DNA from: Opitutaceae bacterium BACL24 MAG-120322-bin51
GTDB taxonomy: Bacteria > Verrucomicrobiota > Verrucomicrobiia > Opitutales > Coraliomargaritaceae
DNA: 64,000 bases
Reading direction: 5' to 3'
NCBI GenBank assembly: GCA_905182465.1
Contig: CAJJBI010000003.1
Coordinates: 280,361 to 344,360, forward strand
In this document: in pieces, positions 1 to 9,885 of the stretch
How positions within the stretch are numbered: position 1 is the stretch's first letter
Layout of the letters: the number at the start of each line of letters is the position of its first letter
Notes under the pieces: generated by a model
The model's input: the letters and a program-made list of their open reading frames with translations, nothing else
Database searches by the model: none
What the model was told of the DNA's origin: nothing
Made by a program: the position numbers and the translations under genes

Positions 1-113
1 ATATATTTGGTTATATTTGGTTAATTCACTACTAATTCATCACAAAAACCAATTAAACCAACAAATTACAAGATAATTCTTGCCATTTATGATAAATCTT
101 CAAACCTAATGCC
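1..113. promoter_or_regulatory. AT-rich leader of the DeoR gene with repeated TTGGTTA motifs
   Basis: The leader holds two tandem copies of ATATTTGGTTA within the first 23 bases, and a reversed copy of the same motif (AATTAAACCAA) near positions 52-62. Paired inverted motifs in front of a DeoR-type repressor gene would suit an autoregulatory operator. That is inference from position and symmetry only. The upstream gene lies outside the window, so this could also be the promoter region of something divergent. Confidence 0.3.
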
Positions 114-881
114 ATGCTCGCCCCTGAAAGATATCAACAAATACTTGGACGTTTAGAGGCGCAGGGCGTAGTAAGAACAATAGCCTTGGCCAAAGCACTG
201 GAGGTGACCGATGAAACCATTCGCCGCGACTTACAGATCCTTGAAACCGAAGGCAAACTGACTAGGATACACGGTGGGGCCAGCAATCAGAAAAGCCCTT
301 TTGAGCTTCGCTCCTTTAATGAACGCAGAAATTTAAATACCGGTGCTAAGCAAGCAATCGCTAAGGCAGCCCTATCTTTAATACAACCGCAGCATACCTA
401 TGCTTTTGATAGCAGCACGACCGCTCTTGCTTTAATTGCCCTACTCCCGGATCAACCCTACCGCGTCATTACCAACGCGCACGCTGTCATGGAAGATTTG
501 AAAAACAAAGAAGCCATTGAGCTGGTCTCAACTGGTGGGCGTTATCATCCTAAAACGAACACCTATGTTGGAGGTGACAGCATGCAAGCACTGAGCCGCC
601 ACAAAGTTCACGCTGCCTTCGTTTCCTGCATTGGGTTTGATGCGGAGCGTGGGGCGAGTGAAGGCTTTGAGGAGCAAGCTAGCTATAAAGAACGTCTCAC
701 TTTATTAGCTGAGGAAGTTATACTCTTGGTTGATTCCAGTAAATTTGAGGTACGCTCGGAATATTTTTTTGCCGCAACTCAGGATATCGATCACATTGTT
801 TGTGACCATGGTATCTCCATCGAATTTGAACAAAAGATTCGATCGATGGGAATAAAGTTAACTATAGCTGAGCCCGCTTAA
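114..881 (+). CDS. DeoR-family transcriptional repressor, probably of rhamnose use
   Basis: This 255-residue protein has the two-part DeoR layout. The N-terminal winged helix (residues about 6-57) carries the family recognition helix with VTDETIRRDLQ and the wing GKLTRIHGGA. The C-terminal sugar-phosphate sensor domain (about 75-250) has FDSSTTALALIALLP and a VLLVDSSKF segment. DeoR members bind a phosphorylated sugar intermediate and release operator DNA. The gene ends 33 bases before a rhamnulokinase on the same strand, so rhamnulose-1-phosphate or a related catabolite is the likely inducer. That is inference from context. The length and both domains are normal for the family and the frame is intact. 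Confidence 0.88.
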   Translation: MLAPERYQQILGRLEAQGVVRTIALAKALEVTDETIRRDLQILETEGKLTRIHGGASNQKSPFELRSFNERRNLNTGAKQAIAKAALSLIQPQHTYAFDSSTTALALIALLPDQPYRVITNAHAVMEDLKNKEAIELVSTGGRYHPKTNTYVGGDSMQALSRHKVHAAFVSCIGFDAERGASEGFEEQASYKERLTLLAEEVILLVDSSKFEVRSEYFFAATQDIDHIVCDHGISIEFEQKIRSMGIKLTIAEPA

Positions 882-914
882 GGCAGATATTTCCATGAGT
901 AAGCACTCCCAATT

Positions 915-2399
915 ATGAAACAAAAGAAAGTTTACCTCGCTGTTGATTTAGGAGCTAGTAGCGGTCGGGTACTTGCGGGGGTATTTGATGGGCAGCGGAT
1001 CGAACTGCACGATGTCTATCGCTTCAATAATACGCCTGTGCAGTTACCGACTGGGTGGCACTGGAACATCACAGAGCTTTACCGGAATATATTAGAGGGC
1101 TTAAAACTCGCGGCCGAGCGTTATGGCGATGCTATAGTCAGCCTAGGAGTCGACACCTGGGGCGTTGACTACGGTCTCTTCGATAAGGACGGCAGGATGT
1201 TGGGTCTGCCCTACCAATACCGTGACAGCCGAACAGACGGCATCATGGAAAAAGTATTTGAGCGTGTTCCAAAAGACCAGATCTACAAAGCCACAGGCAT
1301 CCAGTTTATTTTCTTTAATTCCCTCTTTCAGCTTTACTCGGAAGTGATACTTAAAAACCCAGCACTGGAACAAGCGGAGGATTTACTTTTTATGCCAGAT
1401 ATCATCGGCTATTGGCTGACCGGCAATAAAACACAGGAGCGTAGTATCGCGAGTACAAGCCAGCTCTATAATCCAAGCGAGGGAAACTGGGACTATCCAT
1501 TAATCGAGTCGCTGGGTTTACCGTGCAAACTATTCAAGAGCATCAGCGACCCTGGTTCAGAGTTAGGCGCACTGAGTGCCCATGTGGCAGAACACACGGG
1601 ACTGCACGGTGTGAAAGTCGTCACGGTTGCCGGTCATGATACTGGAAGTGCCGTGGCTGCAGTGCCCAGCAAGGCTGAAACGCCAGCCTACCTTAGTAGC
1701 GGCACTTGGTCCTTGATGGGCTTGGATCTCGAAAATCCAGTGATCAACGATCATTCCTATACCGATGATTTTACTAATGAAGTCGGCGTCAACGGTAGGA
1801 TTCGCTACCTGAAAAACATCTGCGGCTTGTGGCTTATACAAGAGTGTAAACGGCATTGGCAGACGCAGGGCGAAGACCTTCCTTATAACCAGATGGCTTC
1901 CCTCGCCACTGAAGCCCAACCCTTCCGTTCGTTAATTGACCCCGACGACGCGTGTTTTGCCAAGTCAGGTGACATGCCCGAGAAAATACAAGTTTACTGC
2001 CGAGAAAAGGGTCAGGCCATTCCTGAAACAAAAGGCGAAATCATCCGCACAATTTACGAGAGTCTGGCACTGCGCTACGCAACGGTCTGGGAAAAGCTAA
2101 TCACTTACACCGAGACTCCTCCCTGCAGTCTGCATGTTGTGGGCGGCGGTTGTCAGGATAAACTGCTCAATCAATTCACAGCCAATGCCCTCGGCACCAA
2201 AGTCCACGCAGGTCCTATCGAAGCCACAAGCCTAGGTAACATTATGGCGCAAATGATGGCCGACGATCTTATCAATACGCTCGCCGAAGGTCGCGCAATG
2301 GTAGCCGATTCATTCCCAGTTGAAAGCTATGAACCCACTGATACCTCTGCCTGGAATGTGGCCAAAGAACGTTTTGTTGCGATTTGCGCCACGAGCTGA
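915..2399 (+). CDS. rhaB: Rhamnulokinase
   Basis: A FGGY-family carbohydrate kinase of 494 residues that phosphorylates L-rhamnulose to L-rhamnulose-1-phosphate in the cytoplasm. The N-terminal actin-like domain starts with AVDLGASSGRV (residues about 9-19). The substrate region has GVDTWGVDYGLFD (about 78-90), typical of RhaB rather than of xylulo- or glycerol kinases. The second domain has AGHDTGSAVAAVP, LSSGTWSLMG and the ATP-binding VVGGGCQDKLLNQ near residue 407. The length matches the family. It follows the DeoR regulator directly; rhamnose isomerase and aldolase are not in view and may lie upstream of the window. Confidence 0.93.
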   Translation: MKQKKVYLAVDLGASSGRVLAGVFDGQRIELHDVYRFNNTPVQLPTGWHWNITELYRNILEGLKLAAERYGDAIVSLGVDTWGVDYGLFDKDGRMLGLPYQYRDSRTDGIMEKVFERVPKDQIYKATGIQFIFFNSLFQLYSEVILKNPALEQAEDLLFMPDIIGYWLTGNKTQERSIASTSQLYNPSEGNWDYPLIESLGLPCKLFKSISDPGSELGALSAHVAEHTGLHGVKVVTVAGHDTGSAVAAVPSKAETPAYLSSGTWSLMGLDLENPVINDHSYTDDFTNEVGVNGRIRYLKNICGLWLIQECKRHWQTQGEDLPYNQMASLATEAQPFRSLIDPDDACFAKSGDMPEKIQVYCREKGQAIPETKGEIIRTIYESLALRYATVWEKLITYTETPPCSLHVVGGGCQDKLLNQFTANALGTKVHAGPIEATSLGNIMAQMMADDLINTLAEGRAMVADSFPVESYEPTDTSAWNVAKERFVAICATS

Positions 2400-2430
2400 G
2401 TCAAGTAATTAGCTGACGCATATAGATTCC

Positions 2431-3933
2431 ATGAAAAGTAAAAATCAGGTCATAGATCCCGACGTTATTTTAATCGGTAGCGGCATCATGTCAGCCACTC
2501 TCGGAGCGATGCTCAAGGAGTTAAACCCCGCGCTTAGCATCCAACTCTACGAGATGACCGAAGAATTTGGCAAAGAAGCCTCCAACGGTTGGCACAACGC
2601 GGGCACAGGCCATGCTGGTCTCTGCGAGCTCAGCTACACCCCTGACTACGGATCCGACGGCGAAGTTGATGTCAGTAAAGCGTTCGAAATTTTTCACCAG
2701 TTCGAGCACTCAAAACAATTTTGGAGCTACGCGGCACGGACTGGCATGATTGATAAAGTCGAAGAGTTCATCAACCCAGTTCCTCATCTCAGCTTCGTTT
2801 ACGGACAAAAACAGGTCGACTTCCTGAAGTCGCGATTCACGCAAATGCAAAAGCATCACTTCTTTGAAGGTATGACCTACACCGAAGACCGAGAGCAGAT
2901 TCGTGAGTGGGCACCCCTACTCCTCGAAGGGCGCGACCACACACCACTGGCACTCACTAAGATGGAACGTGGCACCGACATCAACTACGGCATCCTTTCC
3001 GCGAAACTTATCGAGTGGCTAGGCCAGCAAGAAGGCTGCGGCTACGCGACGAGTCACCGAATCACAAACCTTACCAAAGACGGTGCGGGCTGGAAGGTCG
3101 AAGTTAAGGATCTCATATCAAAACAAACATTAACCACCAAGGCCAAGTTCGTCTTCATTGGTGCAGGCGGCGGCAGTTTACCACTACTTCAGAAATCGGG
3201 CGTTAGGGAGAGCAAGGGCTTCGGAGGCTTCCCTATCGGGGGCCAATGGCTAATTTGTGACAAACCAGAGATCGTCAATAAGCACCTCGCAAAGGTTTAC
3301 GGGCTTTCTCCAGGTGCTGCGCCTACCATGGCTGTGCCGCACCTCGACACTCGGATAATTGATGGAAAAAAATCAATTCTATTTGGCCCCTACGCCGCTT
3401 GGACCACTAAGTTCCTCCATGTCGAGGGCAAGCTCACCGACCTTCTCGGCTCCATCCGCACCGACAATATCGCCTCGTTGATTAAAGTGGGCCTGCATAA
3501 TATACCACTCGTTCGCTATCTGATCCAGCAAGGCACTCAAAGCATGAAGACACGCATGAAGGAGCTGAAAGCCTTCTTCCCTGACGCAAGAGGAGAAGAT
3601 TGGCGCCTCATCGACGCAGGTATCCGCGTGCAAGCCATCAAAAAGGAGGACGGTGACGCTGGTATCGTCCACTTTGGAACCGAAGTTCTCACAACTGAAG
3701 ACCTCTCCCTTTCCTCCTTGCTCGGCGCCTCACCTGGCGCATCGGTATCAACTAATATTATACTGGAAGTCATCAAACGCTGCTTCGCCGACTCCCTCGT
3801 GACGCCAGAAGGGCACGCACGTATGAAGGCAATGGTGCCCTCCTATGATGAAGACCTGACACAGCCAGAAATGGCCGCGCGCCAGCGAGAATTAAGTGAA
3901 GAAGCCTTTAAAACTCTAAATTGCATCCGATAA
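2431..3933 (+). CDS. mqo: Malate:quinone oxidoreductase
   Basis: A FAD-dependent, membrane-associated enzyme that oxidises malate to oxaloacetate and passes electrons to quinone. At 500 residues it has full family length. The N-terminal dinucleotide fold is visible as DVILIGSGIMSATLG (about residues 10-24). It is followed by the Mqo hallmarks NGWHNAGTGHAGLCE, a C-terminal RLIDAGIRVQAIKKEDG, and LLGASPGASVST. It starts 31 bases after rhaB on the same strand. The two are not linked biochemically, so the pairing may be simple co-orientation. It offers an NAD-independent malate step in the TCA cycle and complements the pyruvate phosphate dikinase at the other end of the window. Confidence 0.95.
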   Translation: MKSKNQVIDPDVILIGSGIMSATLGAMLKELNPALSIQLYEMTEEFGKEASNGWHNAGTGHAGLCELSYTPDYGSDGEVDVSKAFEIFHQFEHSKQFWSYAARTGMIDKVEEFINPVPHLSFVYGQKQVDFLKSRFTQMQKHHFFEGMTYTEDREQIREWAPLLLEGRDHTPLALTKMERGTDINYGILSAKLIEWLGQQEGCGYATSHRITNLTKDGAGWKVEVKDLISKQTLTTKAKFVFIGAGGGSLPLLQKSGVRESKGFGGFPIGGQWLICDKPEIVNKHLAKVYGLSPGAAPTMAVPHLDTRIIDGKKSILFGPYAAWTTKFLHVEGKLTDLLGSIRTDNIASLIKVGLHNIPLVRYLIQQGTQSMKTRMKELKAFFPDARGEDWRLIDAGIRVQAIKKEDGDAGIVHFGTEVLTTEDLSLSSLLGASPGASVSTNIILEVIKRCFADSLVTPEGHARMKAMVPSYDEDLTQPEMAARQRELSEEAFKTLNCIR

Positions 3934-4183
3934 GATAATAATCAAAATCAACTGTAGAAACGAAGCAGAAGATTCATGATCGAGATATTGTACATCAAGA
4001 GGGAGGTTAGGGCCCATAAGGTCAGCATTAAAGAGCTACAAAAGACGGCCAAAGCCAAGATTCCCCTGACTCGATCAGCCGATTTTCAGATATTCTCCAA
4101 CTTTCTTGAAAGCTATTGACAAGGATAGTGGGCGGCAACTTCATGCACTGCTTACTGCGCGCCAGAGGGTGCGTATTTAGACA

Positions 4184-5959
4184 ATGGAAAACTTTGCTGA
4201 TCAATGCCTCGACATGGCCCAATCTATATTGGGTCACAATTTAGAATCCATCACCGAACAGGGTGCTATTGCTCCTGTCTCCGGCGAAGACAGTCGCTTA
4301 GACGAGCCCGGCCACGCCGCCCTCGCCATCGGCGAATACTACCGCGCCACCAACGAGTCGACACTAGGCGGATACGATCTAATTGACCTCGCCGCGCGCA
4401 CTGTGACCGCGCAGGCCTTCGCCCCCGAAGAGATGGAAAACGGTCTCGCTTACGCGGCGCTTGGTCTCCTTTCCTTCAGCCCGGCCAAAGATCGCAACCC
4501 TGTCTGGGAGCGCCTAATGGATCCTACCCGCGAGCAACTCGATAAGCTCCTCTTAGAGCGCAGCGATTACGAGAATCATTACCAAGCCTTCAACATCGCT
4601 AAGGCTGTCACGCGTTTCAGTCTTGGACTATCCAAGAAAGACGAAACCGGCCGCCTCATCGACCGCTTCCTTGAACGTATCGACACTAAGTCTTCTACTG
4701 GCTATATCGATGATGCCGCTGGCGAGGAAGCCCGTCTGGGTGGTGCATTCGACATCTACGGCGTGCACAGTTTCGTATTCATTCGCCAGTCGCTCCAGCT
4801 CCATGCTAATTTACACCTGCGCGAGCGTAAGCTTCCCAGCCTGCGTTCTTATTCAGAGAAATACCTCAAATTAATCCCCGATCTGGCTCGTCAGGATGGT
4901 GTCGGCTGGGCTTACGGTCGTTCGCTCGGCGCCTATGGCCAGATGCATTGCATCAGTCTAGTATTACAAGCGCTTCGCGATGGCTGGGTGCCCTCTGATC
5001 AACGTGACCTCTACACTGATACAGTTCGTCGCCTCTTCATGAATTTCTTCGTTACTTACCTCGACCAGGAGCACGGCTATCTCGTGATCCGAGACGAGGA
5101 GCGTAATACTGTCCCCTACCATACCACGCGAATGGCCAACTTTGATGCCGCGCGCTACCTTTGCCAATGGTCGCGTCTCGCTCGGTCAATCGGTGGCAAT
5201 GCCGCGCCCTCGGCTCCAGTCGCTCCACGCAAAATTGCGCGCTACGTCAGTTTCGACAAGTCACACCGCAAGGAACAAGGCCTTTTCGTTTACCAAGACC
5301 CTGATTCCGGGCTAGCCATTCAGTTGCCACTCGTCGGCTCTAGTAAGTTAGGCAAAGGCACTTCCGACTACCTCGCCTTCCCTCACTCCCCTGGAGTATT
5401 CGACTGGCCAGTCGATCAGTATCTACCCATCATGCAGCCTGAGCTCACCTTTGGTGACAAGGTTATCGTGCCCTCCTTCTACGGCAAAAATTGCACCACT
5501 AGCATGGGCATGCGAAACGCTCTTAACTTCAAATACGATCAGCCAGAGCTCATTACCAAGGACGAGGAAATTGTGAACGGTCTCGGTTCTTGCAAAGTCG
5601 TCTGGTCATTCCTAAAAGGAAAGATTAGCTGTGAGTTCTGCTTTAGTGTAAAACAACAAGTCACACTCGATAAGATGCGCTACGTCCTCGGCATTGCATC
5701 GCCTCACAGTCGCTATCGCGTAGCCACCTCATTCACGCTCGGCGAAGGCGGCCACCGCACTGAAGTGACCAAAGATGACTTTCAGGCCGAGTGGAAAGAA
5801 CTCGACGTCGTCACTGAGGATCCGAAGTTCCGCACTTACTACGGCAACATGCACTATCTGCAAATCCTCCAACGCGACCGACCCCTCGTCATGCGCCCAG
5901 GCACACAATATCGCCTAGCGCTCTCCTTCGAGCCCGACATTACCTTTGCGGATGAATAG
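4184..5959 (+). CDS. Large protein of unknown function, possible alpha/alpha-toroid plus beta-sandwich fold
   Basis: I do not recognise the family with certainty. The 591-residue protein has no signal peptide. Residues about 1-290 look mostly helical with repeated Trp/Tyr/Gly-rich turns, including GWAYGRSLGAYGQMH near residue 245, which resembles motifs in alpha/alpha-barrel polysaccharide-processing and DUF2264-type proteins. The C-terminal half (about 340-590) is beta-rich and ends with MRPGTQYRLALSFEPD, as in the beta-sandwich of polysaccharide-lyase-like enzymes. The neighbouring rhamnulokinase makes a role in rhamnose-containing glycan breakdown plausible, but this is inference. The frame is open throughout and the codon use matches the neighbours. 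Confidence 0.6.
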   Translation: MENFADQCLDMAQSILGHNLESITEQGAIAPVSGEDSRLDEPGHAALAIGEYYRATNESTLGGYDLIDLAARTVTAQAFAPEEMENGLAYAALGLLSFSPAKDRNPVWERLMDPTREQLDKLLLERSDYENHYQAFNIAKAVTRFSLGLSKKDETGRLIDRFLERIDTKSSTGYIDDAAGEEARLGGAFDIYGVHSFVFIRQSLQLHANLHLRERKLPSLRSYSEKYLKLIPDLARQDGVGWAYGRSLGAYGQMHCISLVLQALRDGWVPSDQRDLYTDTVRRLFMNFFVTYLDQEHGYLVIRDEERNTVPYHTTRMANFDAARYLCQWSRLARSIGGNAAPSAPVAPRKIARYVSFDKSHRKEQGLFVYQDPDSGLAIQLPLVGSSKLGKGTSDYLAFPHSPGVFDWPVDQYLPIMQPELTFGDKVIVPSFYGKNCTTSMGMRNALNFKYDQPELITKDEEIVNGLGSCKVVWSFLKGKISCEFCFSVKQQVTLDKMRYVLGIASPHSRYRVATSFTLGEGGHRTEVTKDDFQAEWKELDVVTEDPKFRTYYGNMHYLQILQRDRPLVMRPGTQYRLALSFEPDITFADE

Positions 5960-6040
5960 GGTTCCATTGAGAAAGAATTAAATTAAGGAATCAAAACCAG
6001 ATTCCTTCTTCTCAATCTCTAATTTTTAATTCCTAGTAAA

Positions 6041-6805
6041 GTGTTATCCGTCCGCATCATCCCTTGCCTCGACGTCCATGAAGGGCGTGTGGTCAAGGGC
6101 GTGAACTTCGTAAACCTGATTGATGCGGGAGATCCCGTCGAACAAGCCAAGGCCTACGAGCAACAGGGTGCCGATGAACTCGTTTTCCTCGACATCACCG
6201 CCTCCAGCGACGAACGCAATACCATGATAGATGTTGTCGAACGCACCGCCTCTGAGTGTTTTATGCCACTCACAGTCGGAGGCGGACTGCGAAGCGTGGA
6301 AAACATCCGTGACATGCTCAACGCCGGAGCCGACAAAGTCAGCCTCAACACTGCCGCAATCCTCAATCCCGACCTAATCAAGGAGTCTGCTTCCCGCTTT
6401 GGGAACCAGTGTATCGTTGTCGCGATCGACGCCAAACGCGTGCCCGAACAGGATGGCAAATGGAAGGTTTACACACACGGCGGCCGAAAAGAAACCGAAC
6501 TCGATGCCGTGGAATGGGCAAAAAAAGTCGTCTCCCTCGGAGCAGGTGAAATACTCCTTACCAGCATGGATTGCGACGGCACTAAGGCTGGTTTCGACAA
6601 TGCACTCAACCGAGCTGTCAGTGAAGCCGTCGAAGTCCCTGTCATCGCTTCCGGCGGTGCTGGTACACTTGATCACCTAGCCAAGGCCATAAGCGATGGT
6701 AAAACTAGCGCCGTGCTAGCCGCCTCGATTTTCCACTTCGGCACCTTTACAATAAAACAAGCCAAAGAACATCTGAAATCCAAAGGTTTACCCGTCAGGC
6801 TGTAG
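6041..6805 (+). CDS. hisF: Imidazole glycerol phosphate synthase, cyclase subunit
   Basis: A 254-residue (beta/alpha)8 barrel. With HisH, HisF converts PRFAR and ammonia to imidazole glycerol phosphate and AICAR in histidine synthesis. The start is GTG; no ATG fits, and the protein begins exactly at the family N-terminus. The catalytic Asp11 is seen in [15 protein letters not shown]. The second catalytic Asp lies in VVAIDAKR near residue 130. Phosphate-binding loops appear as VGGGLRSVE and [10 protein letters not shown]. No other his genes are nearby, so the pathway is dispersed in this genome. Confidence 0.96.
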   Translation: MLSVRIIPCLDVHEGRVVKGVNFVNLIDAGDPVEQAKAYEQQGADELVFLDITASSDERNTMIDVVERTASECFMPLTVGGGLRSVENIRDMLNAGADKVSLNTAAILNPDLIKESASRFGNQCIVVAIDAKRVPEQDGKWKVYTHGGRKETELDAVEWAKKVVSLGAGEILLTSMDCDGTKAGFDNALNRAVSEAVEVPVIASGGAGTLDHLAKAISDGKTSAVLAASIFHFGTFTIKQAKEHLKSKGLPVRL

Positions 6806-6861
6806 CTCCCATACGAAGCTTGTTTAGAATACAAGCCGTCGATGCTCTGAATACGTAATGA

Positions 6862-7330
6862 CTACCCTGCTCTGAGTTCCTTGAGTAAATGGCGACAACC
6901 GTCTTCAATCAGATCCATGACGTGGTCGAAACCGCGCTCACCACCGTAATACGGATCGGGCACTTCAGTCTCGTCGTGCTCAGTGCAATAATCGCAGAAG
7001 AGTTTAATCTTGTCTGAATATTGCCCCTTGTGATCCAGACTGCGCGCACCAGAGAGAGTTATCTTGATCCATCGCGAGGATCAGATCGTAGTGATCTAGA
7101 TCCGCGCTCTCTAATTGTTGCGAACTGCCGATTACAGGGATACCTCGCTCACGCATTACCTCTTGCATACGTCTATCCGGTGGGGCGCCATGGTGGAAAC
7201 CAATTGTTCCAGCTGACTCAATTTCAAATTGGTCGCTTAGTCCCGCCTCATCGACCAAATGTTGTAAGACACAATGGCCCGCAGGAGAACGACAAATATT
7301 GCCCATACAGAGGAAGAGGATACGGTGCAT
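6862..7330 (-). CDS. Low-molecular-weight protein-tyrosine phosphatase, one frameshift
   Basis: The N-terminus has the family signature [13 protein letters not shown] (CX5R P-loop, Cys and Arg present) followed by IESAGT. The first frame stops at 7004. Dropping one base in the CTCTCT run near 7052 restores [11 protein letters not shown] and then the expected tail with VPDPYYGG, whose aspartate is the general acid of the family. That frame ends at a TAG at 6862-6864, about 156 residues in all, which is normal length. I therefore annotate one gene with a one-base indel, which may be a sequencing error. It is cytoplasmic and removes phosphate from tyrosine; in bacteria it is often linked to exopolysaccharide control, though nothing adjacent shows that here. 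Confidence 0.85.
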
Positions 7331-7429
7331 TGTAGGAGTTATTGCTTGGATATTTATAGTTTTTAAGTGAAAAAATAGCGCTTAAGAAATAGGACAAGTG
7401 TTCAACGCTCAGCTTCCAGCAAACAACTA

Positions 7430-8419
7430 TTAACTGACAAGCCCATATTGTGCGATGTGTGCATGCGCGACACGTTCAAGGTCTTCGATCTGGTTGACCT
7501 GACCGAGCGAACCGCGAATTTTACGCGAACCCTCCATCCCCTTAGTTAGAGCAATAAATTTTGGACGCATCCAGCGGAGGTCGCCATGTTTTTTCTCACG
7601 AAAAGGCCGTGCCATAATTCTGCGCGTATATTCGATAATAGTCTCCCAGCGCTCGGCGATGTTTGGTGGTTCAGGCACTTCGCCGTATTTGAGATAGTGC
7701 TTAATATCACGAAAAATCCACGGGTAACCTAAAGCGGCGCGACCGATCATCAAACCTGCGCAATTAGTCTGCTCTTGTATACGGATCACATCTGCTGCGC
7801 ATGCGATATTGCCGTTACCGATCACGGGGATCGTTAACTCATTGGCCACCTCAGCTATGATAGGCCAGTTAGCGTCGCCACGGTAACCCTGTTCTTTCGT
7901 GCGACCATGGATAGCCAATGCTTGCGCCCCTTCACTTTCCGCAATGTGACCAACTTCTTTCGCCACAATGTTGTCATCGTCCCAACCCGTGCGAATCTTT
8001 ACCGTGACAGGTGTTTGGGGCACGGCCTTGACCACGGCTGATGTAACTTGGCCGAGTCTCTCTGGGTTTCGTAGCATCGATGATCCAGCGTCCATACAAA
8101 TTACGCGGTCAGCGGGGCAACCGAAGTTGATGTCAATGAAGTCTGGTCGTAAGCGATCCGTTAACATCCGCGCGGCATTCGCCATCGACTCTGGATTGGA
8201 GCCGAAGATTTGCACCCCCATCGGGCGCTGCGCCTCGGTGAAGTCGACCGTCTCCCAGAGTTTAGGATCATCACGCGTTAGTGCATCTGCTTGAACAAAC
8301 TCAGTCACCATGACATCCGCGCCCTGTTCTTTGCAGAACTCGCGGAAAACGATATCCGTGAAGCGCGCCATCGGTGCTAGATAGAGGGGAAATTTCCCGT
8401 TTTGAAACCAAGGTAGCAT
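7430..8419 (-). CDS. dus: tRNA-dihydrouridine synthase (DusB-like)
   Basis: A 329-residue FMN- and NADPH-dependent TIM-barrel enzyme that reduces uridines in the D-loop of tRNA. The start [13 protein letters not shown] is the usual Dus N-terminus. INFGCP (about residue 98) carries the catalytic cysteine. VKIRTGW (about 139) and [12 protein letters not shown] (about 170) carry the conserved lysine and histidine that bind FMN and substrate. VIGNGNI and [13 protein letters not shown] close the barrel. The length fits the bacterial DusA/B/C group; the exact subclass is not decided by sight. It is preceded by a small minus-strand gene that ends 4 bases before this start. Confidence 0.92.
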   Translation of the reverse strand: MLPWFQNGKFPLYLAPMARFTDIVFREFCKEQGADVMVTEFVQADALTRDDPKLWETVDFTEAQRPMGVQIFGSNPESMANAARMLTDRLRPDFIDINFGCPADRVICMDAGSSMLRNPERLGQVTSAVVKAVPQTPVTVKIRTGWDDDNIVAKEVGHIAESEGAQALAIHGRTKEQGYRGDANWPIIAEVANELTIPVIGNGNIACAADVIRIQEQTNCAGLMIGRAALGYPWIFRDIKHYLKYGEVPEPPNIAERWETIIEYTRRIMARPFREKKHGDLRWMRPKFIALTKGMEGSRKIRGSLGQVNQIEDLERVAHAHIAQYGLVS

Positions 8420-8423
8420 CGTC

Positions 8424-8657
8424 TTAAATCTTATATGTTAGGACTAATGCCTTGGCTTTACGCCTCACGCTAGCAGGCGCGACCCTACTCGCGGCGATCT
8501 TATCTAGAGCTTGGATGATAGCCTTAGATGGCAAAAGGTCGAGGATGAAGCTTTCCTCTAGAATCTCACCAAGGCGGCTAAGCGCATTTTCGCGGCTCTT
8601 CAATTCAGTATCTTCTGAACGGATTTGGTTGATTAAGTCTTTTTCCTCGGACGTCAT
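8424..8657 (-). CDS. Small helical hypothetical protein
   Basis: A 77-residue charged protein, predicted entirely alpha-helical with no signal peptide or membrane segment. It has a heptad-like middle part and a basic tail, [14 protein letters not shown] do not recognise a family. It ends 4 bases before the dus start and so is probably co-transcribed with it. It starts 27 bases from the divergent importer gene at 8684, so both promoters must lie inside or very near coding sequence. Confidence 0.55.
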   Translation of the reverse strand: MTSEEKDLINQIRSEDTELKSRENALSRLGEILEESFILDLLPSKAIIQALDKIAASRVAPASVRRKAKALVLTYKI

Positions 8658-8683
8658 ATCAAAAGATAGAAACCCCCTCCGAT

Positions 8684-9822
8684 ATGCTTGTAAGTAAAAA
8701 AATACGCACCTTTGCCACCTTCTTGGCTATGCTATGCATTCATGCGCTAGCAGCGGCTAATGCTGATGTGCCGCAAGCGCGCGAACTCGACTATGCCAAA
8801 AACTTTACGATCGAAGAATATGCGGACTATAAGCTGTTAACCGTCAGTAACGCCTACCGGAATGCAACAAATGTATATCGCTACGCTCTAATACCGCATA
8901 GCGCTACATTACCTAATGGTTACCCCGAGATGTGATCGTCATTCGCACGCCGGTGCAGCGAGTAGTCATAATGGAAACAGTCTATGCCGGCTACCTCGAT
9001 GCCCTCGGCCAGCTCGATCAGATCTGTGGTGCAGCAAGCGCAAGTTACATTAACCACCCAAAAGTTATCCAGGGCGTCGAATCGGGCGACATACAAAGCA
9101 TCCAATCGGGGCAAAAGCTAAACATCGAGCGACTCCTTCTGCTTCAACCAGATTTAATACTCACCACCAGCCTCGGCGAGGGGCAGATAGATGTCTCCCC
9201 ACAACTGCAACGTGCTGGCCTGCCCGTCGTCTTGACTGCGGACTACATGGAGCACCATCCACTCGCTCGTACTGAGTGGCTAAAATTCCTTGCAGCGTTC
9301 TTCGAGAGCGAGGATCGCAGTAACGAGATCTTCAACACGATCAAAGCTCAGTATACTAGCCTAGTAGACAAAACCAAAGGCATCGACGAGCGACCCAGTG
9401 TATTCTGCGGGGCTCCCTACTCTGGTTCATGGCACGTGCCGGGGGGCGATAGCTTTATTGCTCGAGCGATCCACGATGCGGGTGCTCACTACCTCTGGGC
9501 AGATGATCGCAGCCGAGGCAGCCTCCCGCTTGATACCGAGCGCGTCTTCCTCAAAGCCGCAGAGGCCGACTACTGGATTCACCCCAGCCACTACCGCAGT
9601 CTCAGTGAGCTCTTCAATGCCGACCCGCGCTTCGCTAAATTTCGTGCCACGCAGATCAGCCAAGTATTTAACAACACCCGCCAAGTTAGCAAAAACGGCG
9701 GCAATAACATCTGGGAGCGCGGCATCGTCCACCCCGAAGAAGTCTTAGCCGACCTCATTAAAATTCTTCATCCCGACCTGCTGCCTGAACATGAGCTCAT
9801 CTACTACGAGAATTTGCAATAA
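8684..9822 (+). CDS. Periplasmic substrate-binding protein of a BtuF/FepB-type ABC importer, one frameshift
   Basis: The first 27 residues form a signal peptide (KKIRTFATFLAMLCIHALAAANA). The mature part begins with the family pattern of an aligned beta-strand and loop. The first frame stops at 8933-8935. The family continues from 8932 in another frame as IVIRTPVQRVVIMETVY, then helical-backbone clamp motifs LLLLQPDLILTT and a second lobe with PGGDSFIARAIHDAGAHYLW. A one-base loss near 8931 in GAGATGTGATC explains the break, giving about 380 residues. The fold binds cobalamin, haem or ferric siderophore. Permease and ATPase follow directly. The substrate cannot be told from sequence alone; see the receptor locus that converges on it. 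Confidence 0.83.
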
Positions 9823-9885
9823 ATGTGAGTTTTCATTGGCCAACTAGCACCTCGGCATCAGATTGTAAACTTTCCGCCAACTATC

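Noticed and set aside
6815..6845. Hairpin GCTTGT/ACAAGC after hisF as terminator
   Set aside because: Short stem without a T run on either strand.
8684..8935. Separate 83-residue secreted protein
   Set aside because: It has the signal peptide and first lobe of a binding protein whose remainder is directly downstream in another frame; I merged the two.
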